Part shown: one piece after another, positions 20,153-29,441 of the stretch | Position numbering within the stretch: the first letter of the stretch is position 1 | Layout of the letters: each line of letters begins with the position of its first letter | Virus record (IMG/VR): IMGVR_UViG_3300027770_000190 | Coordinates: 1-30,730 of that record | Length of the DNA: 30,730 nucleotides | Strand: one strand, 5' to 3' | DNA from: a virus | Made by a program: the position numbers and the translations under genes | Notes under the pieces: generated by a model | The model's database searches: none | Told to the model about the DNA's origin: nothing | Seen by the model: the letters and a program-made list of their open reading frames with translations, nothing else

Positions 20153-22995
20153 TCCAGTTATATGTTGGGATTCCTTCTTCGTATTTAGAGCAAATCGAAG
20201 CAGCGTTTGTTGGTCGTACCAATGATGCGTTTGTGGAAGGAGGCGATTGTCGGATTGATAAACTTGAGGCACTTGGTGGAACTTTTGTCAATCGCAGATT
20301 GGATTTGTATGACAACTTTGATCTTCTTATCACCAAGTCAATCGCAGACATCAAGTCACCCGAATCAAGGTCAAGCGAATACACAAAGACAGTTCTTATT
20401 CCTGGTACTGCTGCCAACAACAAATTGTTTGGTCACATCTTTGAGATTGAGCAAAACATTCAAGGATCAACGCAGTTTGCACCCGACTTCAATCCGAATA
20501 AGAAAGCGGATGTGGTGGTCTTGCTTGACGAGGTTGAGCAGTTGCGTGGATTCATCAGGTTGATTCAAATCAATGTGCTGGATTCAACTCAGATTGAATA
20601 CGAGTGTTCACTACACGGCAAGACGGCTGACTTATTTACCAACATTGCAGACCTAAAATTAAACCAATTAGATTTCACCGAGTACAATCATACATTGTCA
20701 AGTGGCAACATCATTGATTCTTGGGCAACATCCATCTACAAAAACGGAAACACTCAAGCGTTCTCACTTGGAGAAGGTTATGTGTATGCGATGATTGACA
20801 AAGGTCATCCCACAAACATTGCAGTTTGGGAAACCAAACAGTTCACTCCTTGTCTTTATGCTAAAACGGTTATTGACAAGATATTCACAAACTCGGGATT
20901 TAGTTATACCAATGATTCGTACTTCAATAGCACGGATTTCAAGAGGTTAGTAATGCCGAACCCGTCGCCATTGAGTGCAGATGCTTCCGTTTTGGAAGGT
21001 CGAAGGTTCAAAGCTTCACGCATAACCACAAGTCAATCTCTTGATTTGAACTCCGTTTTGATATTTCAGAACGATTCAACGAGTGGCAATTATGACAATG
21101 GCAATAACTACAACAACACAACTGGACAATACACACTTCCCGTTGGTGGTGACTATGCGTTTGATTTGGACTTGTTGATGTTGTATCAATCAACCGGATA
21201 TGTTCCAGTTGTACCCGCAGAAATATGGTTAGTGTTTGGCTTGTATGTCAATGGTGTTTTGAAAGACACATTGACTGTCACACCAAACATCGGATCAAAT
21301 ACCAATAGACAATTAACTTTATTTCCATTCACCTTGCTACAAGGTTCGGTTGTCGACATTCGCTTGGTTCAGGTGTATGACGATGCAAACAAATACAACT
21401 TGACCAACGCACAATTCTCATTGGACTTGTTGGCAACTTCTAACATTGAAAGCAATCAAAGTGCCTACACATTTGGCGTGGGGGAAACGGTTAATTTCAG
21501 TATGTTCTTAAACTCGGAGGTCAAGCAAAGCGAAATCTTTATGAGCTTTGTGAAGATGTTCAACTTGTACATTGAACCAACCAAAGACCAACCAAAAGTT
21601 CTGCGGATTGTTCCCCGTGATGACTTCTACAATGGCAGTCAAGTTGATTGGACTAAAAAATTAGATTATTCTCAAGCATTGGATATTATTCCGATGGGTG
21701 ATCTTGATGCAAACCCTTATGTATTTGCTTATAAGGAAGGCAAGGATGAAACCAATGTCATCTATCAACAAAACTATCAAACAACATACGGCTCACGCAC
21801 CTACAAAATTGACAATGATTTTGTAAAAAACGAAAAGAAGATTGACATTGCTTTCTCGCCAACACAAATCAAATCATACAATTCTCAAAAGAATTTTGTC
21901 TTGTCCCAAATGCCAAATAGTCAAGATGGCGATTTGAGAATAATGTATTATAGTGGTCTTGTGGATGGCGTGAATTGGCGGTTGTGGAATCAATACGCTG
22001 GTGTTGGGTTAGATTATTCATATCGCAACCAATTGCCTTTGACATTGCATTATAATTCAATAACCAATCCAACCTTTGACATACTGTTTGGTATGCCGAG
22101 AGAAATCGGTATTGGTGCTGGTTACAAATACGCCAATGTGAATCTTGTCAATAAATTTTACTATAAGTTTTTGACGGAAATCACAAGTAAAAACTCTAAG
22201 TTGGTCAGGGCATATTTTAGAATTACTCCAAACGATTGGTTGAACTTGTCTTTTGCTGATGCGTATTTCTTTGAAGGACAGTATTGGAGATTGAACAAGG
22301 TTGAAGATTACAACCCAATAACCGATGGCGTGTATTTGTGTGAGTTCTTATTGGCTCAGTTTGTCGAACCAGCAACCATCACAACAAAGACAATTGGTGC
22401 GGGAACTGCTCAAGGTCAACAAGGTGAAACGCTTGGAGATATTTATCCCGGGGGGAATAATCCAATTAAACCAGGAATCAAAGGTGTAAACATTGGACTT
22501 GGACAAGGTGGTGCTGGTGTTATTCAAGGTGACAACATCGTGCAGAACCAAAACACAGTAGATGCGTTTTCAGTCATTTCTTCAAACACAACATTCCAAG
22601 CGGGAACGGATGGAAGTGGTGCGATATTGTGCGATGACTTCACAGTCACCAAACCTGATACACTCTACATCGGCAATTACGAGATGTATCCAAACTATTT
22701 GAGTGGTGGTGCAGTTACAACCGTATCAGCAAACTACTCGGCAACGAAAGACGATTGGTTGATAATAGCAAGTACAACTGCCGGGAATTTTACAATTACT
22801 CTACCTGATCCAACTGGACTAAGTGGTAAAACTTGGATTATCAAAAAGCCATTAGCCGGACATCAAGTGACCATTGACACGGCAACTGCTGCACAAATAG
22901 ACGGCAGCGACACGCACACACAAACAGCACATCATTCATACGATGTCATCACTACTGATGGCGTTCAATTTTACATAATAGCAGAAGGACACTAA
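20149..22995 (+). CDS. Large tail-tip / hub protein with fibre-like C-terminus
   Basis: A 948-residue protein. The first 500 residues ('MIQLYVGIPSSYLEQIEAAF', 'DFDLLITKSIADIKSPESRSSEYTKT' region) fit the long tail proteins found beside the distal tail gene in Bacteroidota phages. Around 744-800 there is a glycine- and glutamine-rich linker ('GAGTAQGQQGETLGDIYPGG', 'GLGQGGAGVIQGDN'). The last 90 residues ('ATKDDWLIIASTTAGNFTITLPDP', 'GKTWIIKKPLAGHQVTIDT') form a repeat-like beta domain that I have seen at the end of phage fibre proteins and which may trimerise or bind receptor. One-base overlap (TAATG) with the tape measure gene. Confidence 0.65.
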   Translation: MIQLYVGIPSSYLEQIEAAFVGRTNDAFVEGGDCRIDKLEALGGTFVNRRLDLYDNFDLLITKSIADIKSPESRSSEYTKTVLIPGTAANNKLFGHIFEIEQNIQGSTQFAPDFNPNKKADVVVLLDEVEQLRGFIRLIQINVLDSTQIEYECSLHGKTADLFTNIADLKLNQLDFTEYNHTLSSGNIIDSWATSIYKNGNTQAFSLGEGYVYAMIDKGHPTNIAVWETKQFTPCLYAKTVIDKIFTNSGFSYTNDSYFNSTDFKRLVMPNPSPLSADASVLEGRRFKASRITTSQSLDLNSVLIFQNDSTSGNYDNGNNYNNTTGQYTLPVGGDYAFDLDLLMLYQSTGYVPVVPAEIWLVFGLYVNGVLKDTLTVTPNIGSNTNRQLTLFPFTLLQGSVVDIRLVQVYDDANKYNLTNAQFSLDLLATSNIESNQSAYTFGVGETVNFSMFLNSEVKQSEIFMSFVKMFNLYIEPTKDQPKVLRIVPRDDFYNGSQVDWTKKLDYSQALDIIPMGDLDANPYVFAYKEGKDETNVIYQQNYQTTYGSRTYKIDNDFVKNEKKIDIAFSPTQIKSYNSQKNFVLSQMPNSQDGDLRIMYYSGLVDGVNWRLWNQYAGVGLDYSYRNQLPLTLHYNSITNPTFDILFGMPREIGIGAGYKYANVNLVNKFYYKFLTEITSKNSKLVRAYFRITPNDWLNLSFADAYFFEGQYWRLNKVEDYNPITDGVYLCEFLLAQFVEPATITTKTIGAGTAQGQQGETLGDIYPGGNNPIKPGIKGVNIGLGQGGAGVIQGDNIVQNQNTVDAFSVISSNTTFQAGTDGSGAILCDDFTVTKPDTLYIGNYEMYPNYLSGGAVTTVSANYSATKDDWLIIASTTAGNFTITLPDPTGLSGKTWIIKKPLAGHQVTIDTATAAQIDGSDTHTQTAHHSYDVITTDGVQFYIIAEGH

Positions 22996-24761
22996 TGGCA
23001 CTAAACGCAACGATTGACTTAACCGTCAAAAAACCTGACTTCAAATCAATGAAGTCCGAAATAAAGGAACTGACCATCCAAGCTCAACAAGCGGTGATGC
23101 AGTTCGGTGAGTTCTCACCTGAAGCACTCAAGGCAGAAAAAGCACTTGCCGGTGCAAGAGATAGGATGGAGGATTTCAATGATCGTGTGAAAGCGGTCAA
23201 TCCTGATAAGTTTGCCAAATTAAATACAGTTGTTTCGGGTGTTGCCAATGGATTTGCAGCAGCACAAGGGGCAATGGCATTGTTCGGAAACGAATCGAAG
23301 GACTTCGAGAAGACGATGATCAAGTTGCAAGGTGCAATGGCGTTGTCACAAGGTCTTGAAGGACTTGGAAAGATTCAACAACAATTCGGTGCAATCTTCA
23401 AAGATGTTGTCAGCGGTGCAAAGAAAGCATTTGCAGCAATCAAAGCGGGTATTGGTTCAACGGGTATCGGATTGATTCTTGTTGCTCTTGGGGCAATTGT
23501 TGCATATTGGGATGACATCAAAGAGGCGGTGAGTGGTGTGAGTGAGGAGCAAAAGAAACTTTTGGCAGATGCACAAAAAGCGGAGAAATTAGAAAGAGAC
23601 AAACTGGATACGCTGAATGCTCAAGACAACATCTTGAAACTTCAAGGATTGACCGAAGAAGAAATTCTTCAATTAAAAATAAAACAAACCAATGCGGTAA
23701 TCACACAACTTGAGGCACAATTGATGGCTCAAGAAACAATGAAACAAGCTCAGATTGATGCTGCTCAAAGAAACAAAGATATCCTTCAAGGAGTTATTCG
23801 CTTTTTGACTTATCCTTTGACTTTGTTGTTGATGACCATTGACAAAGTTGGAAAGGCATTGGGGCAAGATTTCGGATTAGAGGAAGCATTTAGCGGTGGA
23901 CTTGCGAACTTGGTGTTTGATCCAAAGGCGGTTGAGAAGGAAGCGGATGCAGCCATCGCTGAAACCAAGAAACAACTCAACACGCTGAGGAACACGGTTG
24001 CTGGATACACGCTTTCAATTACTGATATCCACAAAAAGGCAGCAGACGATAGAAAAAAAGCACGAGAAGATGCGGACAAAGAAGAACTTGAACAATTAAA
24101 AAAGCACCAAGAAAGATTGATGGATGCCATTGATTTGGCATATAGCATCAGGCGGAAGAAAATTTATGATAGTGCGGAATTTGAAAAGAAACTCACCGGT
24201 CAGCAAGTTGTATTGCAAGAAGGACAATACAAAAAAGAGTATTCAGATAGAGAAAAGTTTGGGTTATTTATCAAAACGCAACATTCGGAATTGATTGAAT
24301 CTACACTTGGCTATTTCAATACAATTAGTGAATTGGCTGATGCGTTTGCAACTAATGACGAAGCATCTCAAAAGAGAGCATTCCAAGTCAACAAAGCGAT
24401 GAGGTATGCTTCAACCGTGTTGAGTACAATTGAAGGAACACAAAACGCATTCACAACGGCAGCGGATTCACCAATCACCAAAGTGTTTCCTGGATATCCA
24501 TTTGTACAAGCAACGGCAGCAGCATTGTTTGGTGTTGCTCAATTGGCTAAAATCAGAAAGACACAATTCCAAAGTACATCAGCACCATCAGGTGGCGGAC
24601 AAATGAATGGCGGTGGAATGCCACAAATGTCAGCACCAAACATCAGCTCATCACTTCCAAAAGTAAGCGGATTTGACACCAAAGTATTTGTGACTGAAGG
24701 TGACATCCGCAGAACAACCGATCGTGTGGATACTACGAGAAAAGTGTCCGTTGTCAAATAG
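22995..24761 (+). CDS. Tape measure protein
   Basis: A 588-residue protein, helical almost throughout: 'MKSEIKELTIQAQQAVMQFGEF' near the start, long coiled-coil stretches, two hydrophobic helices (about 150-173 'IGSTGIGLILVALGAIVAYW' and 259-282), then coils ('KEELEQLKKHQERLM'). The C-terminus is Gly/Ser/Met-rich. This is the classic tape-measure design, in which length sets tail length; with about 0.15 nm per residue the tail would be near 90 nm. It is short for the family. It is placed after, not before, the distal tail genes. Confidence 0.8.
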   Translation: MALNATIDLTVKKPDFKSMKSEIKELTIQAQQAVMQFGEFSPEALKAEKALAGARDRMEDFNDRVKAVNPDKFAKLNTVVSGVANGFAAAQGAMALFGNESKDFEKTMIKLQGAMALSQGLEGLGKIQQQFGAIFKDVVSGAKKAFAAIKAGIGSTGIGLILVALGAIVAYWDDIKEAVSGVSEEQKKLLADAQKAEKLERDKLDTLNAQDNILKLQGLTEEEILQLKIKQTNAVITQLEAQLMAQETMKQAQIDAAQRNKDILQGVIRFLTYPLTLLLMTIDKVGKALGQDFGLEEAFSGGLANLVFDPKAVEKEADAAIAETKKQLNTLRNTVAGYTLSITDIHKKAADDRKKAREDADKEELEQLKKHQERLMDAIDLAYSIRRKKIYDSAEFEKKLTGQQVVLQEGQYKKEYSDREKFGLFIKTQHSELIESTLGYFNTISELADAFATNDEASQKRAFQVNKAMRYASTVLSTIEGTQNAFTTAADSPITKVFPGYPFVQATAAALFGVAQLAKIRKTQFQSTSAPSGGGQMNGGGMPQMSAPNISSSLPKVSGFDTKVFVTEGDIRRTTDRVDTTRKVSVVK

Positions 24762-24776
24762 TGCTATTTAAGAAAG

Positions 24777-25358
24777 ATGAAGTTACCAGTTTACAAATTA
24801 GACATCAACGAGTTTGACGAGGAAACGGGCATTGAGTTCGTTTCTTTGGTAGAAACTCCAGCCATACAAAAGGACTTTCTTGCATTTGAAGAAATCACCC
24901 AAAGGTTTGAAATCAAAGACGAAGAGAAACGCATCGTGACGGGTGCAGCAATGATTGCCGACCTACCCATATACCGAAGGGATGATGTTCGTGGTGAATA
25001 CTATGTGGTATTTGACAAGGAGAGCATCTTCAAGATTGCAAAAAAGTGGGCAAGGGGCAACAAGTACGATGCCGTGAACACTCACCACAAAACACCAATT
25101 GCAGATGGCGTGAGCTTGTTTGAATCATACATCATTGATCGTGAACGAGGCGTGATGCCACCAAAGGGATTTGAAGAGGTTGCCGATGGTTCTTGGTTTG
25201 TTTCATACTTGATTGACAACGAAGAAGTGTGGTCAAAGGTCAAGTCAGGCGAGTTCAAAGGATTCTCAGTTGAGGGGGTTTTTGACTTTCCCGTTGATGC
25301 TGATGAACAACTCCTTGAGCAAATGAAATCAATCCTTAGCCAATGGAATGGCAAGTAA
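24777..25358 (+). CDS. Prohead serine protease, XkdF-like
   Basis: A 193-residue protein with the pattern of the XkdF-type phage serine protease family: 'MKLPVYKLDINEFDEETGIEFVSLVETPAIQ' at the start, 'TGAAMIADLPIYRRDD' (about 55-70), 'NTHHKTPI' (about 101-108) with a candidate catalytic histidine, and 'GFSVEGVFD' (about 162-170) with the candidate serine. It should trim scaffold and capsid proteins during head maturation. It lies just before a scaffold-like gene and the capsid gene, as expected. Confidence 0.8.
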   Translation: MKLPVYKLDINEFDEETGIEFVSLVETPAIQKDFLAFEEITQRFEIKDEEKRIVTGAAMIADLPIYRRDDVRGEYYVVFDKESIFKIAKKWARGNKYDAVNTHHKTPIADGVSLFESYIIDRERGVMPPKGFEEVADGSWFVSYLIDNEEVWSKVKSGEFKGFSVEGVFDFPVDADEQLLEQMKSILSQWNGK

Positions 25359-25397
25359 AATTGCAACACTTAAACAAAAAACCTAATTAATATACAA

Positions 25398-25943
25398 ATG
25401 AACGCAAAAGAAACATTGAAGGAAATCCGCACAATGCTCGGATTCTCTGACGAAGAAATCAAAGTCGAGATGGCAACCGCCACATTGACTGATGGCACGG
25501 TAATCTCTTACGAAGGTGAATTGGCAATCGGAACTGCCATCTTCGTTCAAACTGCCGAAGGAAACATTCCTGCACCTGATGCAACTCACGAAGTTGAAGG
25601 TGGAACATTGGTGACTACTGTTGGCGGTCTTGTGACTGAAATCGTAGAACCAGCAGAAACCGAAAACATTGCAAATCCAGTTGCCGCCGAAGAGTTTGCA
25701 ACTATGTCTGCATTCAACGAAGTAGTTGCAAAGATGGAAACTGCCATTGCTGAATTGACTGCCAAAGTTGCAACATTGACTGCATCAAACAACACACACA
25801 AAGAAGCAATGAGCAAAGCAATCGACTTGATCGAGAAAGTTGCTGACTTGCCTTCAGAAGAACCAACCAAAACTCCCGTTTCAAGCAAGAAAAACGACAA
25901 GTTTGAAGCACTCACAAAATTCAAAAACTCACTAAACAAATAA
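25398..25943 (+). CDS. Scaffold-like protein of the capsid
   Basis: A 181-residue protein placed between protease and capsid, the usual place for a scaffold. The first third is mixed ('MNAKETLKEIRTMLGFSDEE', 'GTVISYEGELAIGTAIF'). Residues about 95-155 form a helix-coil region with many alanines ('MSAFNEVVAKMETAIAELTAKVATLTA'), and the C-terminus is lysine-rich. The coiled coil fits a scaffold that forms a core and is then degraded. No family is named; identification is by place and composition. Confidence 0.6.
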   Translation: MNAKETLKEIRTMLGFSDEEIKVEMATATLTDGTVISYEGELAIGTAIFVQTAEGNIPAPDATHEVEGGTLVTTVGGLVTEIVEPAETENIANPVAAEEFATMSAFNEVVAKMETAIAELTAKVATLTASNNTHKEAMSKAIDLIEKVADLPSEEPTKTPVSSKKNDKFEALTKFKNSLNK

Positions 25944-25947
25944 AAAA

Positions 25948-26877
25948 ATGTCATTTACCGTATCTTCCTTAGCCGCCTACACCAACGAACAGTCAACTGA
26001 CCTGTTGGTAAAAGCATTGTTCAGCAACAAAACTGCTGCAACTTTGTACGCTTCAAATCAAGTGCAAGTAGGAGTAAAATCCGCTGCATCTTTGAACATC
26101 CTTGCTTCAACCGTTTACTTCCAAGCCGATGGTTGTGGTTACAATCCAAGTGGTGTGACTACATTCACTCAGCGTAACATCACCGTTGGTGCTGTGAAAG
26201 TTGAAGAAACTTTGTGTCCTAAAACTTTGGAAGCAAAGTGGATGCAAACACAAATTATGCCCGGTTCACCAACAATGATTCCTTTTGAGGAGCAGATTGG
26301 TAGTGAGAAGGCAGCCGTTATTGCACAAACTTTGGAAACTGCAATGTGGCAAGGTGACACCGCAAGTGGCAATCCTAACTTGAACCGCTTTGATGGTTTG
26401 ATGAAGATCATCGCTGCTGCATCTCCAACATTGGCAAACGCTGCCCCAACAACTTTCACAACCGTAACTGCTGCAAACATTGATGACATCTTGGATCAAA
26501 TCTATGCAAATATTCCAGCTGCCGTTGCAACGAAAACTGACTTAGTTTGTTTCTTGGGTGTCGACGCTTACAAGTTGATGTTGGTAAACTTGAAGAACGC
26601 CAATTTGTTTCACTATGTAGCCGATGCTGCAACTGAAATGGAAATGGTTTATCCTGGAACTAATATGAAGTTGATCGCCGTTGGTGGTTTGAACGGAACA
26701 AACAAATTGTTTGCTGGTTCATTGAGCAATTTCTACTTGGGTACTGATTTGGCTCACGAAGAAGAAGATGTGAAAATGTGGTATTCTCAAGATGCTGACG
26801 AAGTTCGTGTTCGTTTCACTTTCAAGTATGGTGTGCAGGTTGCTTTCCCTTCAGAAATCGTTTATTTCACCCTTTAA
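25948..26877 (+). CDS. Major capsid protein (HK97-fold type)
   Basis: A 309-residue protein. The N-terminus is 'MSFTVSSLAAYTNEQSTDLL', then 'VEETLCPKTLEAKWMQTQIMPGSP' (about 91-114), a P-domain-like part with 'LETAMWQGD' (about 129-137) and 'NRFDGLMKIIA' (about 146-156), then 'FLGVDAYKLMLVNLKNANLF' (about 202-221) and 'DEVRVRFTFKYGVQV' near the end. This is the layout of a small HK97-fold capsid protein of this host group. Good codons and a start directly after the scaffold gene (4-nt gap) fit high expression. Confidence 0.8.
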   Translation: MSFTVSSLAAYTNEQSTDLLVKALFSNKTAATLYASNQVQVGVKSAASLNILASTVYFQADGCGYNPSGVTTFTQRNITVGAVKVEETLCPKTLEAKWMQTQIMPGSPTMIPFEEQIGSEKAAVIAQTLETAMWQGDTASGNPNLNRFDGLMKIIAAASPTLANAAPTTFTTVTAANIDDILDQIYANIPAAVATKTDLVCFLGVDAYKLMLVNLKNANLFHYVADAATEMEMVYPGTNMKLIAVGGLNGTNKLFAGSLSNFYLGTDLAHEEEDVKMWYSQDADEVRVRFTFKYGVQVAFPSEIVYFTL

Positions 26878-26888
26878 TCTAAGGTAGG

Positions 26889-27395
26889 ATGCCTTGTTTA
26901 TTAACATCAGGATTTACCCTTGATTGCAAAGAAGCAATCGGGGGTATCAAAAGCATCCACCTAATCAGTTGGACTGCATCAAAGTTTACCGTTGTTAGTG
27001 GTGTAGTTACTGCAACAACTGTTGTAAGCGGTGATGTGTACACTTACGAGCTACCGAAAGCAACCGGATCATTGACAAACACTACAAATGTTTCGATTGA
27101 AAACGGCACAACTTTCAACCAAGCAGACATTGCGTTCAAACTTCGCAGATTGTCAACAACCAAACGCAACGAGATGAAACTCCTTGCACAAGGTCGTTGC
27201 TATGCAATCGTGAAAACGAACAACGATGAGTATTGGTTGGCTGGTAAGGACTTGGGTTGTGATGTGACTGCAATGGTCAGCAACACGGGTACTGCAATGG
27301 GTGATTCTACTGGATACGAAGTAACTCTATCTGCAATCGAAGCCGAAGCACCGTTCATCTTACAAGCATCGGTTGTAACTACATTAGGAATTTAA
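26889..27395 (+). CDS. Head or tail structural protein (possible tail tube)
   Basis: A 168-residue strand-rich protein right behind the capsid gene and just before a strong terminator. The pattern 'IGGIKSIHLISWTASKF' near the start, 'GDVYTYELPKATGSLTNTTNVS', 'ADIAFKLRRLSTTKRNEMKLL' and 'GRCYAIVKTNNDEYWLAGKDLG' is known to me from a protein following the capsid in Bacteroidota phages. It could be the tail tube, since none of the tail genes upstream looks like one, but a head decoration or neck protein is also possible. Confidence 0.6.
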   Translation: MPCLLTSGFTLDCKEAIGGIKSIHLISWTASKFTVVSGVVTATTVVSGDVYTYELPKATGSLTNTTNVSIENGTTFNQADIAFKLRRLSTTKRNEMKLLAQGRCYAIVKTNNDEYWLAGKDLGCDVTAMVSNTGTAMGDSTGYEVTLSAIEAEAPFILQASVVTTLGI

Positions 27396-27419
27396 GTACG
27401 CTTGATTCATAGAGAAAGG

Positions 27420-27445
27420 GGGTGGGCATTTGCTCACCCTTTTTT
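27420..27445 (+). terminator. Rho-independent terminator after the capsid operon
   Basis: GGGTGGGC (27420-27427), loop ATTT, GCTCACCC (27432-27439): an eight-base-pair stem (one G-T pair), then six T (27440-27445). A classic strong terminator that ends the tail/head transcript. Confidence 0.9.
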
Positions 27446-27473
27446 GTTACATAAAACTTAACTCGCTATTTTG
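27443..27473 (+). promoter_or_regulatory. Promoter of the fibre/lysis operon
   Basis: TTTG at 27443-27446 (inside the terminator's T-tract) and TATTTTG at 27467-27473, 20 nt apart. The -7 element is near consensus. It ends five bases before the ATG at 27479. It restarts transcription directly after the terminator. Confidence 0.6.
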
Positions 27474-27478
27474 TATTG

Positions 27479-27808
27479 ATGTTGGTAATTAATAAACTGC
27501 AAACCAAATTTTGGTACTTGACTTTGACGGAGAAGGCAAGTGCAGCATCGTATGTGTTTACCTTCACTCATCGACAAACGGAAACCGTATTGACAAGAAC
27601 CTTGACCGATGTCAGCACACAAACGGAGAGATACAACAAATTCCAATTCATTGAAGGCACAACGGGAACACTCTTGGAAGGCGAACACGAATATAGTGTA
27701 AGCACCAGCGGTGGAACACTTTGTGAAATCGGAATCCTAAAAGTAGAAACAACATCAAGCGTGACACAATACACTCCAACTTTAATAGAAAAAATACACA
27801 CAATATGA
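27479..27808 (+). CDS. Structural protein, immunoglobulin-like (109 aa)
   Basis: A 109-residue, strand-rich protein from the ATG at 27479 (a TTG at 27476 is also in frame). It opens 'MLVINKLQTKFWYLTLTEK' and has 'YVFTFTHRQTETVL', 'TERYNKFQFIEGTTG', 'GEHEYSVSTSGG', 'CEIGILKVE', a pattern I know as a small beta-sandwich protein coded next to fibre genes in Bacteroidota phages. It is likely a virion or fibre-associated protein. The 3' end overlaps the next gene by 4 nt. Confidence 0.6.
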   Translation: MLVINKLQTKFWYLTLTEKASAASYVFTFTHRQTETVLTRTLTDVSTQTERYNKFQFIEGTTGTLLEGEHEYSVSTSGGTLCEIGILKVETTSSVTQYTPTLIEKIHTI

Positions 27809-28065
27809 GCAACTCAACAAGCATTTTGGCTGGTGGCGATGGATTCAAATATCACGGCACGGGTACAGTCACATCAGTAGGTTATGCAGCACTTGTAGTC
27901 CAAGAAGACACGGTGTTCACTTCATTCTCAGTAGACGGAACAAATGTTCTTTCAGCTCGTGGATTGAGTGCAATCACACTTCAACAAGGAGCATATCTAC
28001 CATCAGGTGGAGCATCAAAAATCACCGGATTCGTAATCTCTTCAGGATCAGTAATCGGCTATTAA
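27805..28065 (+). CDS. Small structural protein (86 aa)
   Basis: An 86-residue protein of strands and turns, rich in Ser, Gly and Thr ('GGDGFKYHGTGTVTSVGYAALVVQEDTVF', 'LPSGGASKITGFVISSGSVIGY'). The pattern suits a trimeric fibre or a decoration protein. No family recognised. It starts at an ATGA overlap. Confidence 0.55.
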   Translation: MSNSTSILAGGDGFKYHGTGTVTSVGYAALVVQEDTVFTSFSVDGTNVLSARGLSAITLQQGAYLPSGGASKITGFVISSGSVIGY

Positions 28066-28066
28066 A

Positions 28067-28213
28067 ATGATAGGCATCGGAATTGGCACTCGAAATCGTC
28101 TATACAAAGGTCAAGCGTGGGATATCGTACAAGGTTACAAATCACGCATTACAACTGACGGAGGATACTATGAAGGTATCTCTTGCTTACTTAATAAATT
28201 AAACAACTTATGA
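28067..28213 (+). CDS. Small hypothetical protein (48 aa)
   Basis: An ATG at 28067 opens a 48-residue frame (MIGIGIGTRN at its start, ending LLNKLNNL), with 1 nt between it and the upstream stop and an ATGA overlap with the fibre gene, as expected for a real gene in a tight operon. Gly/Ile-rich start, then 'GQAWDIVQGYKSRIT'. No function known. Confidence 0.55.
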   Translation: MIGIGIGTRNRLYKGQAWDIVQGYKSRITTDGGYYEGISCLLNKLNNL

Positions 28214-29400
28214 GCAATCTACTAAGTCAAGCGTCACTCGTGATGATTCCGAGTGGCTACAAAGAAGATGTTGTTTACTCACCTATTCCCACAACGGGTG
28301 CGGGTGATTTATCATTCACACGAGCATCCAACGGAACCCGAATAAATAGTGCGGGGTTGGTGGAGGTTACGCCGTGGAATATGTTAGAGTATTCTGAGCA
28401 GTTTAGTAATGCGTATTGGTATGCGGAAGCGGGGAATACGGTTACAAGCAATTCAACAACCGCACCAAACGGAACTTTGACCGCAGACACAATAACGGCA
28501 ACAAGTGGCAATGAAATTAATTTACACAATTTTGCATCGTTTACAATTACTGCAAATACTTACACTTTATCACATTACTTAAAAAGTAACGGAACAAATT
28601 TAATTCAAACATATATTTATAATATATCAACGGGATTTGCCGCGTTGGGTGAAATTAATTTTGCGAATGGGACTTATACGGCTTCGATTGGCACGGGTTC
28701 AATAGAAAATGTGGGCAATGGTTGGTATCGTGTTAGTTTAACTGCAAGTTTGGCAAGTGGTAGCATCACGACGGGAGTTTTTACAACATCAACTACGGGA
28801 ACGCGTAGTGCATTTGTATGGGGCGCACAATTAAACATCGGCTCAACCGCCAAACCCTATTTCCCCACTACCGACCGCTTAAATGTACCACGCTTAACTT
28901 ATCAAAATGGCGGGGGCGGGTGTCCGAGTTTGTTGTTGGAGAAGCAGTCGACGAATTTGTGTTTGTGGAGTGAGCAGTTTGATAATGCGGCTTGGAGTAC
29001 TGCGGGGTCAACAGTTACTGCAAATAATACTACAAGCCCAGACGGAACTCAAAATGCCGATTTGTTAACTTTCAATGTAACTTCTTACCCGTCAATTTAT
29101 CAAGCCGTAACAACAACAAACGGCGCAACATATACTGCAAGTATTTACGCAAAAAAAGGTAATCAAAACTTTTTGGGGTTGGAAATCCGTGGCTCAAGTT
29201 CTACAACAGACACAGTTTTTAACCTTAATACGGGAGTAGTTGTAAGCGGAACGGGGACAATTGAAAATGTTGGAAACGGATGGTATAGGTGTTCAATCAC
29301 AAAGGCAGCCAATAGCACATCAACTCTTTTAATTATTGGCCGTGGAGATACCGCTGCGATTGGAGATACTGTATATTTATGGGGCGCACAATTTGAATAA
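28210..29400 (+). CDS. Tail fibre, N-terminal part with two related domains (gene split)
   Basis: A 396-residue protein that begins 'MSNLLSQASLVMIPSGYKED' and 'YSPIPTTGAGDLSFTRASNGTRINSAGLVE', a known start of Bacteroidota phage fibres. Two related sandwich domains follow: 59-208 ('YSEQFSNAYW' to 'FVWGAQL') and 252-396 ('WSEQFDNAAW' to 'LWGAQFE'), each with 'IENVGNGWYR'. These look like carbohydrate-binding modules. The first domain is followed by 'GSTAKPYFPTTDR'; the second stops at GAQFE, and its expected continuation 'GSYATSYISTTSA' is found at 29971, after a homing endonuclease. So this gene was probably longer before the insertion. Confidence 0.8.
   Translation: MSNLLSQASLVMIPSGYKEDVVYSPIPTTGAGDLSFTRASNGTRINSAGLVEVTPWNMLEYSEQFSNAYWYAEAGNTVTSNSTTAPNGTLTADTITATSGNEINLHNFASFTITANTYTLSHYLKSNGTNLIQTYIYNISTGFAALGEINFANGTYTASIGTGSIENVGNGWYRVSLTASLASGSITTGVFTTSTTGTRSAFVWGAQLNIGSTAKPYFPTTDRLNVPRLTYQNGGGGCPSLLLEKQSTNLCLWSEQFDNAAWSTAGSTVTANNTTSPDGTQNADLLTFNVTSYPSIYQAVTTTNGATYTASIYAKKGNQNFLGLEIRGSSSTTDTVFNLNTGVVVSGTGTIENVGNGWYRCSITKAANSTSTLLIIGRGDTAAIGDTVYLWGAQFE
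28384..28833 (+). repeat. Fibre domain copy 1
   Basis: Protein-level repeat with 28963-29397: both start (Y/W)SEQFxNAxW, carry IENVGNGWYR near the end and finish WGAQ. DNA identity is low, so the duplication is old. Confidence 0.75.
28963..29397 (+). repeat. Fibre domain copy 2
   Basis: Second copy of the sandwich domain; ends exactly where the insertion lies. Confidence 0.75.
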
Positions 29401-29429
29401 TGTAGTATAATTATACCAACGAAATAGCG

Positions 29430-29437
29430 TATATTTG
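29430..29437 (+). promoter_or_regulatory. -7 element before the inserted endonuclease
   Basis: TATATTTG, perfect -7 match, ends four bases before the ATG at 29442. No TTTG at the matching upstream spacing. It may let the endonuclease be made apart from the fibre operon. Confidence 0.45.
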
Positions 29438-29441
29438 TACT

